64,000 bases of DNA from the NCBI RefSeq assembly GCF_003260205.1, contig NZ_QERF01000011.1:62001-126000 (forward strand), given 5' to 3'. A model generated the notes under the pieces. The model ran no database searches and was not told the DNA's origin. It saw only the letters and a program-made list of their open reading frames with translations. Shown piece by piece: positions 47,389-57,558 of the stretch (its first letter is position 1; the number at the start of each line of letters is the position of its first letter). Source of the stretch: Winogradskyella tangerina. Lineage in GTDB: Bacteria > Bacteroidota > Bacteroidia > Flavobacteriales > Flavobacteriaceae. The position numbers and the translations under genes are program-made.

Positions 47389-49050
47389 TTAGATAATTTC
47401 ACCATTATTTAATGTAATCACATCTGTACACTCGCTCGTCCAGTCTTGATTAAAACTAGCAACAATAAGTGCCCAAGGATTTTCTGATGCCGTCAACGCT
47501 TTAATAATTCGTCTTGCTTCAGCAGTCTCAAAATGCTCTAATGGTTCTTCGAGCACCAGTACTCGTGGTTTTTTCAGAATCGCTCTAGCCAAGATAATTT
47601 TCTTTGCAACGGTGAAGGACATTTGCTTGCCTTCCGGATAAATTATGGTTTCGAGACCTCTTTCTGTCTGCTTGAGATAATTTGTTAATCCTACTAAGTC
47701 TACGGCGTGCTTTATTTCTTCGTCGGTAATCTCCTTATTCATTAAGGTAAGATTATCTCTAATGCTGCCCTCAAATGGGGTTTCTTCCGCCAAGGATAAA
47801 CCTAAAAACGATCGATAACTATTGAGATACAAGTTCTGTAAAGACTCATCATTAACGAATATTCTTCCTTTTGTAGGGTGAATGATTCCTGAAATAATTC
47901 TGAGAAGACTCGATTTACCTGAACCACTTGGACCCTGTACCAAAATTCTGCTCGATGGCTCTATTGCTATAGTTATATTATTCAGAATAGGTAATGCTCG
48001 GTCTGGAACTTCGTAAGTAACTTTATCTAGTTCAATTTTGAAATTTTCTGTAGGTTGTAATTTTACGCCATCTTGATCTTCTAATTTTTTATCGACCACC
48101 TGACCCATTTTCTCTAAAGAAGTTAAAACGTCATAGAATGATTCTAGACCAAGAATCAACTTCTCTACAGAAGCGATAACCAATAGTATGATGATCTCGG
48201 CAGCAACAAACTGTCCAATATTCATTTCCTGACTTAATACAAGTAAACCACCAATAATTAATAGACCAGCAGTTACTACCACCTTAAAGCCGATCATTTG
48301 AATAAATTGAATGATCAAAATTCTAAAGTGACTTTCTCTGGCTTGAAGGTAGCCGTCAACTAGTTTATCATTTTTTTCGAGTGCTAATGAGGTACTTCCC
48401 GAAATTTTAAAACTGGTAATTGCTCTTGCTACTTCTTGAATCCAATGTGCAACCATGTATTTTTTCTTTGATTCTGCCAAACTAGTTTCCATACCTCTTT
48501 GAATGGTATATTTAAAAACAATGTAAATCAAAATGATTAGAAGTATGCCGAAAGCAATGAAAAATGGATGATAAAACGATAGTAAGATTAATGCAAAAAC
48601 AATTTGTAATACTGCCGCAGGTACATCTAATAATAGTTTTGCCAGTCCTTTTTGCACATTTAACACATCAAAAAATCGGTTGGCCAACTCAGGTGGATAA
48701 TAGTTGCGCAACTCGTTCATTCTTATCTTCGGAAAACGATACGTAAACTCGAACGATGCTCTCATGAAAATTCGTTGCTGAACGGTTTCTATGATTCGCA
48801 TTTGCATAAGCTGAAGTATTCCAACGAAAACAACACCAAGTGTTACTAACACTACCAAAACGATCCAAGATGTACTTACCTGAGCACCTTGTATAAGGTT
48901 AATAATAGCTTGAATACCTAATGGCAAGGTAAGACTTATTAATCCTGAAAAAACCGCATAATAGATGACTTGCAGAAGATCCTTTTTCTCAAGTCTAAGA
49001 ATACCCACAAACCTTTGCCATGGGGTTAAAAGAGGTTTAGTTTGATTCAT
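47389..49050 (-). CDS. ABC exporter-like protein with degenerate ATPase domain
   Basis: 553 residues: type-I exporter membrane domain (six helices, about 28-300) then an ATPase domain (about 338-553). Walker A GPSGSGKS (373-380) is intact. The Q-loop Gln position is Ala (about 421), the LSGGQ signature reads MSFTV (477-481), Walker B ends VLVLEEP with Glu in place of Asp (501), the D-loop is EHFE, and the switch His is Ser (about 532, VASFNQD). No C39 peptidase domain. It is co-transcribed with HlyD and TolC genes, so it should be their inner-membrane part. Whether it hydrolyses ATP is doubtful. Start overlaps the tetR end by 14 bases. Confidence 0.92.
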   Translation of the reverse strand: MNQTKPLLTPWQRFVGILRLEKKDLLQVIYYAVFSGLISLTLPLGIQAIINLIQGAQVSTSWIVLVVLVTLGVVFVGILQLMQMRIIETVQQRIFMRASFEFTYRFPKIRMNELRNYYPPELANRFFDVLNVQKGLAKLLLDVPAAVLQIVFALILLSFYHPFFIAFGILLIILIYIVFKYTIQRGMETSLAESKKKYMVAHWIQEVARAITSFKISGSTSLALEKNDKLVDGYLQARESHFRILIIQFIQMIGFKVVVTAGLLIIGGLLVLSQEMNIGQFVAAEIIILLVIASVEKLILGLESFYDVLTSLEKMGQVVDKKLEDQDGVKLQPTENFKIELDKVTYEVPDRALPILNNITIAIEPSSRILVQGPSGSGKSSLLRIISGIIHPTKGRIFVNDESLQNLYLNSYRSFLGLSLAEETPFEGSIRDNLTLMNKEITDEEIKHAVDLVGLTNYLKQTERGLETIIYPEGKQMSFTVAKKIILARAILKKPRVLVLEEPLEHFETAEARRIIKALTASENPWALIVASFNQDWTSECTDVITLNNGEII

Positions 49051-49729
49051 CTGTATTAGTTTTTAATGCGTTTTGAGTGAGATTGATAAAAAATTCTGTT
49101 GGAGTTATAGCTTTACCACAATCGGTAATAGAGCTAAAATGTACTTTCAAAAAGTGTTGATGGAGAGCACCTTCAACAATAGTACTCGCCAAACTTGAAG
49201 GAAATTTATAATCTGGATTTACATTCTTAATGATCTCCCTTAATCGATGGATTAATCTCTTGTAAACCTCAAAATAACCTTCTTTGTTTTCGCTATCAAC
49301 TTCTTTCGTTAAATATGATTTTGAATATTCATTGATAATTATTCGGTTAAGAATTACCTCATTAATATGTGTATAAGTAACATCCTCCTTTATGGTACGC
49401 GTTACCACTTCAATGGCCTTAAATAATCTATCCTTATCATCAGGAACATTATGAGTAGCAAACACCATTTGATACTCTATCCATGCCCAATACCAAGAGG
49501 TTAAATAAAGTAACAGCTTATGTTTACTTTCAAAATAGCGATAAATAGAGCTTTCGTTAGATCCTATCTTCACACCTAACTTCTTAAATGTAAAGCTATC
49601 GAATCCGATTTCATCAATGAGCAAAATACCGTGTTCAATGATTCTTTTGCCTAAATCAGAAGACTCCGGATCCTTGATAAAAATCTTATCAGGTACAGAT
49701 ATCTTTAAATTTGATAGTAAATTAATCAT
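49037..49729 (-). CDS. TetR/AcrR-family transcriptional regulator
   Basis: 230 residues. The N-terminal helix-turn-helix (about 25-72: RIIEHGILLIDEIGFDSFTFKKLG, then IGSNESSIYRYFESKHKLLLYL) is typical, with a large helical ligand-binding region. It is the first gene of the export operon and overlaps the ABC gene, so it likely represses its own operon; a 13-base palindrome lies just upstream of its -7 element. Confidence 0.93.
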   Translation of the reverse strand: MINLLSNLKISVPDKIFIKDPESSDLGKRIIEHGILLIDEIGFDSFTFKKLGVKIGSNESSIYRYFESKHKLLLYLTSWYWAWIEYQMVFATHNVPDDKDRLFKAIEVVTRTIKEDVTYTHINEVILNRIIINEYSKSYLTKEVDSENKEGYFEVYKRLIHRLREIIKNVNPDYKFPSSLASTIVEGALHQHFLKVHFSSITDCGKAITPTEFFINLTQNALKTNTDESN

Positions 49730-49748
49730 ATTCCAATTTTTTAGATTG

Positions 49749-49769
49749 CAAATATAATAGTATTACTAT
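49749..49769 (-). promoter_or_regulatory. tetR operon promoter with candidate operator
   Basis: The minus strand has TATATTTG (49749-49756), an exact -7 element. Immediately upstream is the palindrome ATAGTATTACTAT (49757-49769), six-base arms about a central T. A repressor bound there would cover the promoter. Confidence 0.65.
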
Positions 49770-49847
49770 CGTTTTTGCGAATTTAACAAATATTTAGTCT
49801 ATTAATAATTATAATAGATATCATAAGAAATATTTATGATAAGGAGA

Positions 49848-50801
49848 TTAAAGCTTTGAAATAATGGCTTTTTCTTTTTGAAAAACTTTAATTTTTGGCA
49901 AGCCGGCAATAGCCTTGTTGATCCATTTCAGTGCCTCAGTCTTATTCTTTTTGTGCTTATAAATTTGAGCCAAACGGTAATAAGCCCATGCTTTTGGCAC
50001 ACCATCTTTAGCTGAATGATTCAGCAAATAGGTCTTGAGGCATTTTTCGCCTTTTTCGAGTTGGATGTTATAATCGGCACATACTTTACCAATTTGATAA
50101 TGCATGGCATTGCGCTGATGCTTTGTGTGAGCCTTTTCAATATTGTCTATGGCTTTATCTGGCTCATCTTGTTTTTCATAAAAATTCGTAAGCTTTTCAT
50201 AGCAGGTTACAGAACCACCAACTTTAATGGCGAGTTTATAATATTTTTCGGCCAATTCGGGTTCATCATCATATTCATAAACATAACCTTTGGCAAGATA
50301 TCCATCAACTTCAGAGAGGTTTTGTAATTCGTTTGCATACTTCAAGGCCTTTGAGGTACTTCCGCCAACAATTCCTGGCAGTGACACATATAATTCAACC
50401 AAAGCCCATCTGGCATCGATATGATTTGGATCTAATTCTGCAGCCTTCAAAAAGGCACGCTTAACATCGCCGATAAGTCCTAATGCTCTAATTTTACTTA
50501 CGCTTAAGGCTTTCATTCCTAAGGCACCACCGTACTTGTAATGGTAATTAGCATTTTTGGGTTCTTCTTCAGCTAACCTTTTATACTGCTCAATGGCTTC
50601 GTCCCATTTCTTCTGATGTCCATAGGCATCACCTAACAACTCTATGGCCTCTTTATCATTAGGATGTGACTCTAAATAAGTCACCATTTCTGCCTGAGCA
50701 TTAAGAAATTGCTTTTGATCCAGGTATGATCTGGCATTCTCAACAGCGGTCTGAGAAAAGCAAAGTGAAGACCATAAAAAAATCCAGAAAAATTTATTCA
50801 T
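49848..50801 (-). CDS. TPR-repeat exported protein
   Basis: 317 residues with signal peptide (FFWIFLWSSLCFSQ). At least four tetratricopeptide repeats, e.g. AIELLGDAYGHQKKWDEAIEQYKRLAEEEP and YYRLAQIYKHKKNKTEALKWINKA. Probably a periplasmic protein-interaction scaffold; no partner can be named. Divergent from the alpha-2-macroglobulin gene. Confidence 0.9.
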   Translation of the reverse strand: MNKFFWIFLWSSLCFSQTAVENARSYLDQKQFLNAQAEMVTYLESHPNDKEAIELLGDAYGHQKKWDEAIEQYKRLAEEEPKNANYHYKYGGALGMKALSVSKIRALGLIGDVKRAFLKAAELDPNHIDARWALVELYVSLPGIVGGSTSKALKYANELQNLSEVDGYLAKGYVYEYDDEPELAEKYYKLAIKVGGSVTCYEKLTNFYEKQDEPDKAIDNIEKAHTKHQRNAMHYQIGKVCADYNIQLEKGEKCLKTYLLNHSAKDGVPKAWAYYRLAQIYKHKKNKTEALKWINKAIAGLPKIKVFQKEKAIISKL

Positions 50802-50819
50802 GTCTAGTGCAATTTTTTA

Positions 50820-50827
50820 CAAAAATA
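50820..50827 (-). promoter_or_regulatory. candidate -7 element for the TPR gene
   Basis: TATTTTTG on the minus strand, exact consensus, 18 bases before the start codon; no clear -33 box. Confidence 0.45.
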
Positions 50828-50952
50828 CAATTTATTAACGTGCGCGTTCACTCACAAATTGCTTAACTTAACTCATTGAAATGCTACACTCTCCATTTCT
50901 TGCTTTTTTTGGAATGCCTTTTGAAGGTATTTTGATGAAAATAAAATTATAG

Positions 50953-53900
50953 ATGAAAAACCTTATCTCAATACTAATGCTTATTTGCTTTGCTTCCATG
51001 TCTAATGCTCAACAAAATTTCGATGATCAATGGAAGGAAGTAAGTAAACTTGAAAAAGATGGCCTTACAAAAAGTGCTGCCGAACTTGTGGATACCATTT
51101 ATGAGGATGCTACGAAGATCAATAACAAACAACAACAGATCAAAGCATTACTTCATAAAAGTAAATACATGCTCACGTTAGAGGAAGAAGCACAACTAAA
51201 AATTGTAGAACTTTTTAAATCTGAAATTGAGAAAACCGACAAGATCGTTACGAAACATCTGCTAGAAAATATGCTAGCAACAATGTACTGGCAATATTTT
51301 CAACAAAATAGATACCTTTTTTACGACCGCAGCAATACGGCAGAAAAAGTAAGTGATGATTTCAGAACATGGGATCTCGAGACCTTATTTAATGAAATTC
51401 ATCAATATTATCAACGCTCATTGCAAAACGGTCTTCTTCTTCAACAAGAAAACTTAGAGCAATACAGCACTCTATTAAATGAGGTAGAAGGTTCTAAAAT
51501 CTATAGACCAACATTATTTGATCTTTTAAATTACAATGCTCTTAGGTTTTACATAACTTCTGAAATAAGTATTACTAAGCCAGCTTATCAATTCAAGATT
51601 GATGATCCTGCTCTACTTAGTGACAGCGAGGTATTTATGAATCTCGAAATTAGTTCAAAAGACAGTACTTCGTTACAACTTAATGCACTCAAGATCTATC
51701 AGAATCTTATAAAGTTTCACAGAAGCAATACACCAACAAAGGCTTTGGTCAATGTAGATATTGAGCGTTTAAAATTTGTTGCGCAACACGCTACATTCGA
51801 TAATACCGATGATATACTCATCAATACACTTCAAGCTAAGGCAGAATCTATAAAAGATTCGCCACTTTCTTCATCGTATAATTTTCAAATAGCGTCTGTC
51901 TATCGCAAATTGGGTAATCAATACAATGCCAATCCTTTTCAAGGTGAGGTTGACAATACACATCGTTGGAAGCTAAAAGAAGCCCTAGAATTATGCGAGT
52001 CTGTAATTTCAAAATATCCTGAAAGCGATGGTGCGAAAGAATGCTCATATCTCATCAAGCAAATAACGCGTCCATATCTAAGAATTCAGTCTGAAAGAAA
52101 TTTACCAACGAATTCACCTTCTAGACTATTGGTGGAATACAGAAACTTAAGCGCTCTCGATTTCACAATTTTTGAAGTTGATATCAATCAATTAGAAACT
52201 TATAATAAAGCTTACAATCCGAAGGAGCAGGTCGAATTTTTAGCAAAGCTAAAGCCAAGTTTAAACTTTACAGCTTCATTAAAAACTGAAGGTGATTTTC
52301 AGCAACATAGCACAGAAATTATTCTTCCTCAATTAAGTAACGGGCTTTATATTATAAAAGCGGATACCAATACTGATGAAAACGTATTTGCATCTACATC
52401 TATTCAAGTAACGAATTTGGCTTTGGTTGAAAGTAACAATAATAACATTGTAGAATATCAACTCATTGACCGAAACAATGGGAAACCTATTGTTGACGCA
52501 GTGATCAATATTACCTACAAGAACAACAGAAATAAGATCTATTCCAAAATGTTATCTAGCGACAGATTTGGTAAGTTCAATTTCAAAAAAGATAAAAATT
52601 ATTACCGCGATGTTGAAGTCAGAGTAGATTATGGCAATGAAACTGCATTCTTTGGTAAATACTACATTGGCAGAACCTATAAAGAAAACTCAGATAATCA
52701 AACGTATTTCAGAACATTTCTTTTTACAGATCGCAGTATATACAGACCAGGACAGACGGTCTATTTCAAAGGTATAGCAACCGAAACAACAAACGAAAAA
52801 ACGTCGATCGTTGAAAATGAAATTGTAAAAACCACACTTCTTAATGTGAATGGTGAAGACATTGCTGAATTAGAATTAACAACAAACGAATTTGGCTCTT
52901 TTCATGGTGAGTTTGTATTACCTAATGATGGCCTCACAGGAATTTATCGCATTTCGACACAACTAAGAAAAAACATAAATACGCGATCAGCTACGTTTTC
53001 AGTTGAAGAATACAAGCGTCCCAAATTCAAACCAGAATTTCAGCCCATTACCGATACTTATAAGATTAACGACACCATCACTGTAAAGGGTAAGGCTACC
53101 TCTTTTGCAGGAAGCAACATCACAGATGCCAAGGTCGTTTATCGGGTAAAGCGCCAGGTGCAATATCCAACTTGGTGGTATTGGAGACGTAATTCGTATT
53201 ACAGCTCTGAAGCACAGGAAATCACATTTGGTGAGGACCTTACTGACGGTTCTGGGAATTTCGAGATTAAATTCAAAGCCCTTCCTGATGCCTCTGTAGA
53301 TAATGCGAGTTTACCGATATTTAATTATGAAGTTACGGCAGATGTCACGGATATCAACGGAGAAACAAGATCTACCCGCACCGTGGTTAAGGTCGGTTAC
53401 CATGCGAAGACTCTTAATATTGTTGCTCCGGTAATTCTTGATAAAACAAAAAAAGATAATCAGCTTTCTTTGATCTCAAAGAACCTGAATGGTGAAGACG
53501 TACCTTCAAAAGGAACGCTCAAGATCTATAAACTTGTAGCACCAGATCATGTCTTACGGTCTAGGCCATGGCCAGTACCAGATTATCAAGTTATTTCTAA
53601 AGATGAATTTGAACGCTTATTTCCGCACGATCCCTATAATGATGAGCAAACAATCACAAATTGGAAAAAGGGCAAAGAAGTTTTTAGTACCGATTTTAAT
53701 ACTGAAGAAAGTAAAAGCTTGTCACTGAAACGTACAAAAAAATGGGAGTCTGGTAAATATATTATTGTTGCTGAAAGCAAAGATAAATTTGGGCAAACCG
53801 TTAAAGACGAAACGTTTACTACTGTATTTAGCGCAGCAGATAAAACCATAGCAGATCGACAATTATTTGAAGTTTCACTCAACAAGGATACTTATGCTAT

Positions 53901-56900
53901 CGGTGAAAATGCAGAGCTAACTTTAGGTTCGGCGGCCGAAGGTATCACGGTAACAGTTGATGTTGAAAAAGACGGTAAGATCGTATCCACAAAATTAGTA
54001 AACCTCAACAATTCTAAGCAAGTTCTAAGTATTCCGGTTGCTAAAGGAGATCTGGGCGGTTTTGAAATTCATACGAGTTTTGCAGCTTTTAATTCCTACA
54101 TTTCAAATAGTATAAGCGTAAATGTACCATATCCGAAAACAGATTTATCTATTGAGACGTCGACCTTTAGAGATAAGTTACAGCCTGGACAAGAGGAAAC
54201 TTGGAGTTTCAAAATTAAAGGTCCAAAAGGCGATAAAGTATCTGCTGAACTTCTGGCAAGCATGTACGATGCATCCTTAGATGAATTTAGAGCACATAAT
54301 TGGAGTTTTAACCCAATTTCTAATCCTTATTACTACGTAAGAATTAATAAGAACTCTAGCCGAAGTTTTGGTATTTCAGATTTTAGACTGTTTAATCAAT
54401 TCAAATATTCTGCGAATATTAACCCACAAAGATTTGACCAAATAAATTGGTTTGGGTTCTATTTCGGAAGCAATCGCCGACTTATGCAAGGCTTTATTTC
54501 AAAAACTCAAGATGATTTAGATTTAGCATATGATTTAGCTAATAGCGCGCAATTTGAAGAGGAAGTGCCTTTTGCAACGACAGAAGTAAGTGTTGGTTTA
54601 AATTATGAAGGTGGCACACTAAATCCAAAAAATTCGGTCAGCAGAGGAGTCACCGTAGCACCGCCTCCTCCACCTCAATCACCAAGTGAAGAAACTAGTG
54701 ATTCAGGTTCTGTTCAAATCAGAAAAAATCTCAATGAGACTGCCTTTTTCTTCCCACATTTAAAAACCGATAAAGAAGGTAATGTAAGTTTCAATTTTAA
54801 AGCTCCAGAAGCTTTAACCACATGGAAACTACAGCTTTTAGCTCATACAAAAACATTAGAAAGTGGTATTACTGAGTTAGAAGCCGTAACTCAAAAAGAG
54901 TTAATGGTTATACCCAATGCGCCGCGTTTTTTAAGAGAAGGTGATCAAATAAGTATCAGTACTAAAATTGCAAATCTTTCAGATAAAACGTTGTCTGGAA
55001 TAGCTCAAATTATCCTTATGGATCCTATTTCAGAAATTGATTTAACAAACGAATTATTGGAACTCAATGAACAGAATACAGGTTCAAAAGAGTTTTCTGT
55101 TGATGCCAATGGCAATACGCAAGTTACCTGGAGATTAAAGATCCCGGAGAGAATTGAAGTAGTTCAATATAAAGTGATTGCAAAATCAGACGCGTTTAGT
55201 GACGGTGAGCAAAATGCCTTACCTGTACTTTCAAACAGAATGTTAGTGACGGAAACTCTTCCGATGTGGGTACGTTCTAATCAGACGAAGACTTTCACTT
55301 TTGATAAGCTCAAAGACCAGTCATCACCAACACTTAAAAATCATAAGTTAACTCTTGAGGTTACTTCTAATCCAGCATGGTATGCCCTTCAGGCTTTACC
55401 TTATCTTATGGAGTATCCCTACGAATGTAACGAGCAGACCTTTGCAAAATACTATGCAAACGCCTTGGCTCAGCATGTGGTAACATCGCATCCAAAAATT
55501 GAGGCGGTTTTTAATCAATGGGCTTCAAAAGACGCCTTAATTTCTAATCTTGAAAAAAATCAGGAGTTGAAATCTCTACTGATTCAAGAAACGCCTTGGT
55601 TGCGAGATGCACAGTCAGAATCTGAACAAAAGAAGCGCATAGGGTTATTATTCGATCTTAACCGAATGAACAGCGAATTGAATTCGGCCCTTCGTAAACT
55701 CAAGAATAATCAATTGCCATCTGGCGCTTGGTCTTGGTTTAATGGTGGATATGAAAATCGATATATAACGCAACATATCATTTCTGGATTTGGACATTTA
55801 AAACAGCTGAATGTTGTTCAAAATAATAGTGAAAACGGAATGATCCGTAGCGCAATTTCTTATTTAGACCGTGAGTTTGTAAAGGAATATAAAAACATAA
55901 CAAAACACAATAAAGACGCTGATCTCAGTAAGGATCATCTGTCTTACATGCAATTACACTATTTATATGTTCGAAGTTTTTATCTCGATATTAAACCGTC
56001 TGAAGAGGTTGAATCAGTCATAAATTATTACAAGGATCAGATCAAAAAATATTGGTTAAAGCGTTCTTTATATGCGAAAGGACTTATGGCATTGACAATG
56101 CATCGCATGGATGATGCCGCTAGTGCCAATAAAATATTGAAATCCTTAAAAGAGAATAGTATCACTTCTGACGAACTAGGCATGTATTGGAAAGAGAATA
56201 CAAATTCTTGGTATTGGTATCAGGCACCAATTGAAACTCAGGCTTTACTCATAGAAGCCTTTAGTGAAATTGAAAATGATATCACAACTATCGATAATCT
56301 GAAAATATGGTTGCTTAAAAACAAGCAAACCAATCAGTGGAAAACCACAAAAGCTACGACCGAAGCAGTTTACGCTTTATTGCTTCAAGGAAGCTCTTGG
56401 TTGGATGTTTCTGAGATGGTAGATATGAAAGTCGGTAAGGAAACTCTAAATCCAAAAACCATAGAAGACGTTTCAATTGAAGCAGGTACGGGCTTTTATA
56501 AGACATCTTGGGCGGGTTCTGAAATAAAACCACAAATGGCAAATGTTACTATGTCTAAGAAAGGTGAAGGCATAGCTTGGGGCGCAATGTATTGGCAATA
56601 TTTTGAGGATCTAGATAAGATTACCACAGCAGAAACACCTTTGAAGTTGAGCAAAAAACTATTCCTAAAAAAGAATACTGATACGGGAGAAGAAATTTCA
56701 GAAATAACTTCAGACACACAATTAAATGTAGGTGATCTGATAAGAGTTAGAATTGAATTGCGCACCGACCGTACGATGGAATTTGTGCATCTAAAAGATA
56801 TGCGCGCTGCAGGTTTTGAACCTATTAATGTTCTATCTCAATACAAATGGCAAGACGGTTTAGGCTATTATGAAAGTACCAAAGACGCTGCAACTAATTT

Positions 56901-57057
56901 CTTTATTGATTATTTACCAAAAGGTGTTTTTGTATTTGAATATGACCTTCGTGTAAATAATGCAGGTGAAATGAGTAACGGAATTAGTACTATTCAATCA
57001 ATGTATGCACCTGAATTTAGCAGCCACAGTGAAGGAATCAGAGTTACTGTTGATTGA
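50953..57057 (+). CDS. alpha-2-macroglobulin family protein with intact thioester motif
   Basis: 2034 residues, larger than the E. coli homologue (about 1650). Signal peptide ends near SNAQ (residue 20) without a lipobox, so it is probably periplasmic and soluble. A helical N-terminal part (to about 370) precedes beta-sandwich MG domains; MG2 carries FTDRSIYRPGQTVYFKG near 590-605. A Pro-rich linker (APPPPPPQSPSEE) lies near 1240, the A2M region PEALTTWKLQLLAHTKTLESG near 1290, and the thioester YPYECNEQTF with Cys1492-Gln1495, then an alpha/alpha toroid. Family members trap proteases by covalent capture. The usual partner penicillin-binding protein 1C gene is not adjacent. Confidence 0.95.
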   Translation: MKNLISILMLICFASMSNAQQNFDDQWKEVSKLEKDGLTKSAAELVDTIYEDATKINNKQQQIKALLHKSKYMLTLEEEAQLKIVELFKSEIEKTDKIVTKHLLENMLATMYWQYFQQNRYLFYDRSNTAEKVSDDFRTWDLETLFNEIHQYYQRSLQNGLLLQQENLEQYSTLLNEVEGSKIYRPTLFDLLNYNALRFYITSEISITKPAYQFKIDDPALLSDSEVFMNLEISSKDSTSLQLNALKIYQNLIKFHRSNTPTKALVNVDIERLKFVAQHATFDNTDDILINTLQAKAESIKDSPLSSSYNFQIASVYRKLGNQYNANPFQGEVDNTHRWKLKEALELCESVISKYPESDGAKECSYLIKQITRPYLRIQSERNLPTNSPSRLLVEYRNLSALDFTIFEVDINQLETYNKAYNPKEQVEFLAKLKPSLNFTASLKTEGDFQQHSTEIILPQLSNGLYIIKADTNTDENVFASTSIQVTNLALVESNNNNIVEYQLIDRNNGKPIVDAVINITYKNNRNKIYSKMLSSDRFGKFNFKKDKNYYRDVEVRVDYGNETAFFGKYYIGRTYKENSDNQTYFRTFLFTDRSIYRPGQTVYFKGIATETTNEKTSIVENEIVKTTLLNVNGEDIAELELTTNEFGSFHGEFVLPNDGLTGIYRISTQLRKNINTRSATFSVEEYKRPKFKPEFQPITDTYKINDTITVKGKATSFAGSNITDAKVVYRVKRQVQYPTWWYWRRNSYYSSEAQEITFGEDLTDGSGNFEIKFKALPDASVDNASLPIFNYEVTADVTDINGETRSTRTVVKVGYHAKTLNIVAPVILDKTKKDNQLSLISKNLNGEDVPSKGTLKIYKLVAPDHVLRSRPWPVPDYQVISKDEFERLFPHDPYNDEQTITNWKKGKEVFSTDFNTEESKSLSLKRTKKWESGKYIIVAESKDKFGQTVKDETFTTVFSAADKTIADRQLFEVSLNKDTYAIGENAELTLGSAAEGITVTVDVEKDGKIVSTKLVNLNNSKQVLSIPVAKGDLGGFEIHTSFAAFNSYISNSISVNVPYPKTDLSIETSTFRDKLQPGQEETWSFKIKGPKGDKVSAELLASMYDASLDEFRAHNWSFNPISNPYYYVRINKNSSRSFGISDFRLFNQFKYSANINPQRFDQINWFGFYFGSNRRLMQGFISKTQDDLDLAYDLANSAQFEEEVPFATTEVSVGLNYEGGTLNPKNSVSRGVTVAPPPPPQSPSEETSDSGSVQIRKNLNETAFFFPHLKTDKEGNVSFNFKAPEALTTWKLQLLAHTKTLESGITELEAVTQKELMVIPNAPRFLREGDQISISTKIANLSDKTLSGIAQIILMDPISEIDLTNELLELNEQNTGSKEFSVDANGNTQVTWRLKIPERIEVVQYKVIAKSDAFSDGEQNALPVLSNRMLVTETLPMWVRSNQTKTFTFDKLKDQSSPTLKNHKLTLEVTSNPAWYALQALPYLMEYPYECNEQTFAKYYANALAQHVVTSHPKIEAVFNQWASKDALISNLEKNQELKSLLIQETPWLRDAQSESEQKKRIGLLFDLNRMNSELNSALRKLKNNQLPSGAWSWFNGGYENRYITQHIISGFGHLKQLNVVQNNSENGMIRSAISYLDREFVKEYKNITKHNKDADLSKDHLSYMQLHYLYVRSFYLDIKPSEEVESVINYYKDQIKKYWLKRSLYAKGLMALTMHRMDDAASANKILKSLKENSITSDELGMYWKENTNSWYWYQAPIETQALLIEAFSEIENDITTIDNLKIWLLKNKQTNQWKTTKATTEAVYALLLQGSSWLDVSEMVDMKVGKETLNPKTIEDVSIEAGTGFYKTSWAGSEIKPQMANVTMSKKGEGIAWGAMYWQYFEDLDKITTAETPLKLSKKLFLKKNTDTGEEISEITSDTQLNVGDLIRVRIELRTDRTMEFVHLKDMRAAGFEPINVLSQYKWQDGLGYYESTKDAATNFFIDYLPKGVFVFEYDLRVNNAGEMSNGISTIQSMYAPEFSSHSEGIRVTVD

Positions 57058-57115
57058 TATGTTTGTTAGTTTATTGAAGTTATAACGACCTAGTCTTCAA
57101 ACAAGAACGCAAAAT

Positions 57116-57123
57116 TATTTTTG
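57116..57123 (+). promoter_or_regulatory. candidate -7 element for the DoxX-like gene
   Basis: TATTTTTG, exact consensus, 36 bases before the start codon. Confidence 0.45.
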
Positions 57124-57159
57124 TATCTTGATAATTACTAACTAACAAAATTTATAATT

Positions 57160-57540
57160 ATGAATTCAAAAGTTTCTATGATTCTAAGGATTTTACTTGG
57201 AATTTTTGTGCTCGTATTTGGAGCAAACAAATTGTATCCCGGAGGATTTTTACCAGCACCTGAAGGTATGTCTGAAGCGGCTGGAAATTACTTCGGCGCA
57301 TTAGTATCTTCAAAAACAATTATACTAGTGGGTGTTGTAGAAGTAGTTGCAGGACTAGCACTTATTTTCAACAAATATGGTGCATTACTTGCCTTTATTC
57401 TGATGAGTATTTCCGTCAATGCGGTTCTATATCATGCCGTACTCGATCCCGGAAATATCGCGCCTGCAATAGTACTGTTACTTCTAAATATTGTAGTCAT
57501 GTACGGTTATAAAGACAAGTACAAAGACTTACTTAGTTAA
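57160..57540 (+). CDS. DoxX-like small membrane protein
   Basis: 126 residues with four membrane helices (about 7-22, 47-68, 73-90, 98-116) and the family-type sequence ILRILLGIFVLVFGANKLYPGGFLP and VGVVEVVAGLALIFNKYG. DoxX-like proteins have varied or unknown functions, some linked to redox balance. Monocistronic by context, ended by a bidirectional terminator. Confidence 0.85.
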   Translation: MNSKVSMILRILLGIFVLVFGANKLYPGGFLPAPEGMSEAAGNYFGALVSSKTIILVGVVEVVAGLALIFNKYGALLAFILMSISVNAVLYHAVLDPGNIAPAIVLLLLNIVVMYGYKDKYKDLLS

Positions 57541-57558
57541 GACATTAAACTATCAATG

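Noticed and set aside
50016..50327. 103-residue hydrophobic open frame antisense to the TPR gene
   Set aside because: Its hydrophobicity is a by-product of reading Lys/Glu-rich codons on the other strand; no start signal or promoter.
50953..57057. Alpha-2-macroglobulin plus PBP1C repair pair as in E. coli
   Set aside because: No penicillin-binding protein gene lies on either side.
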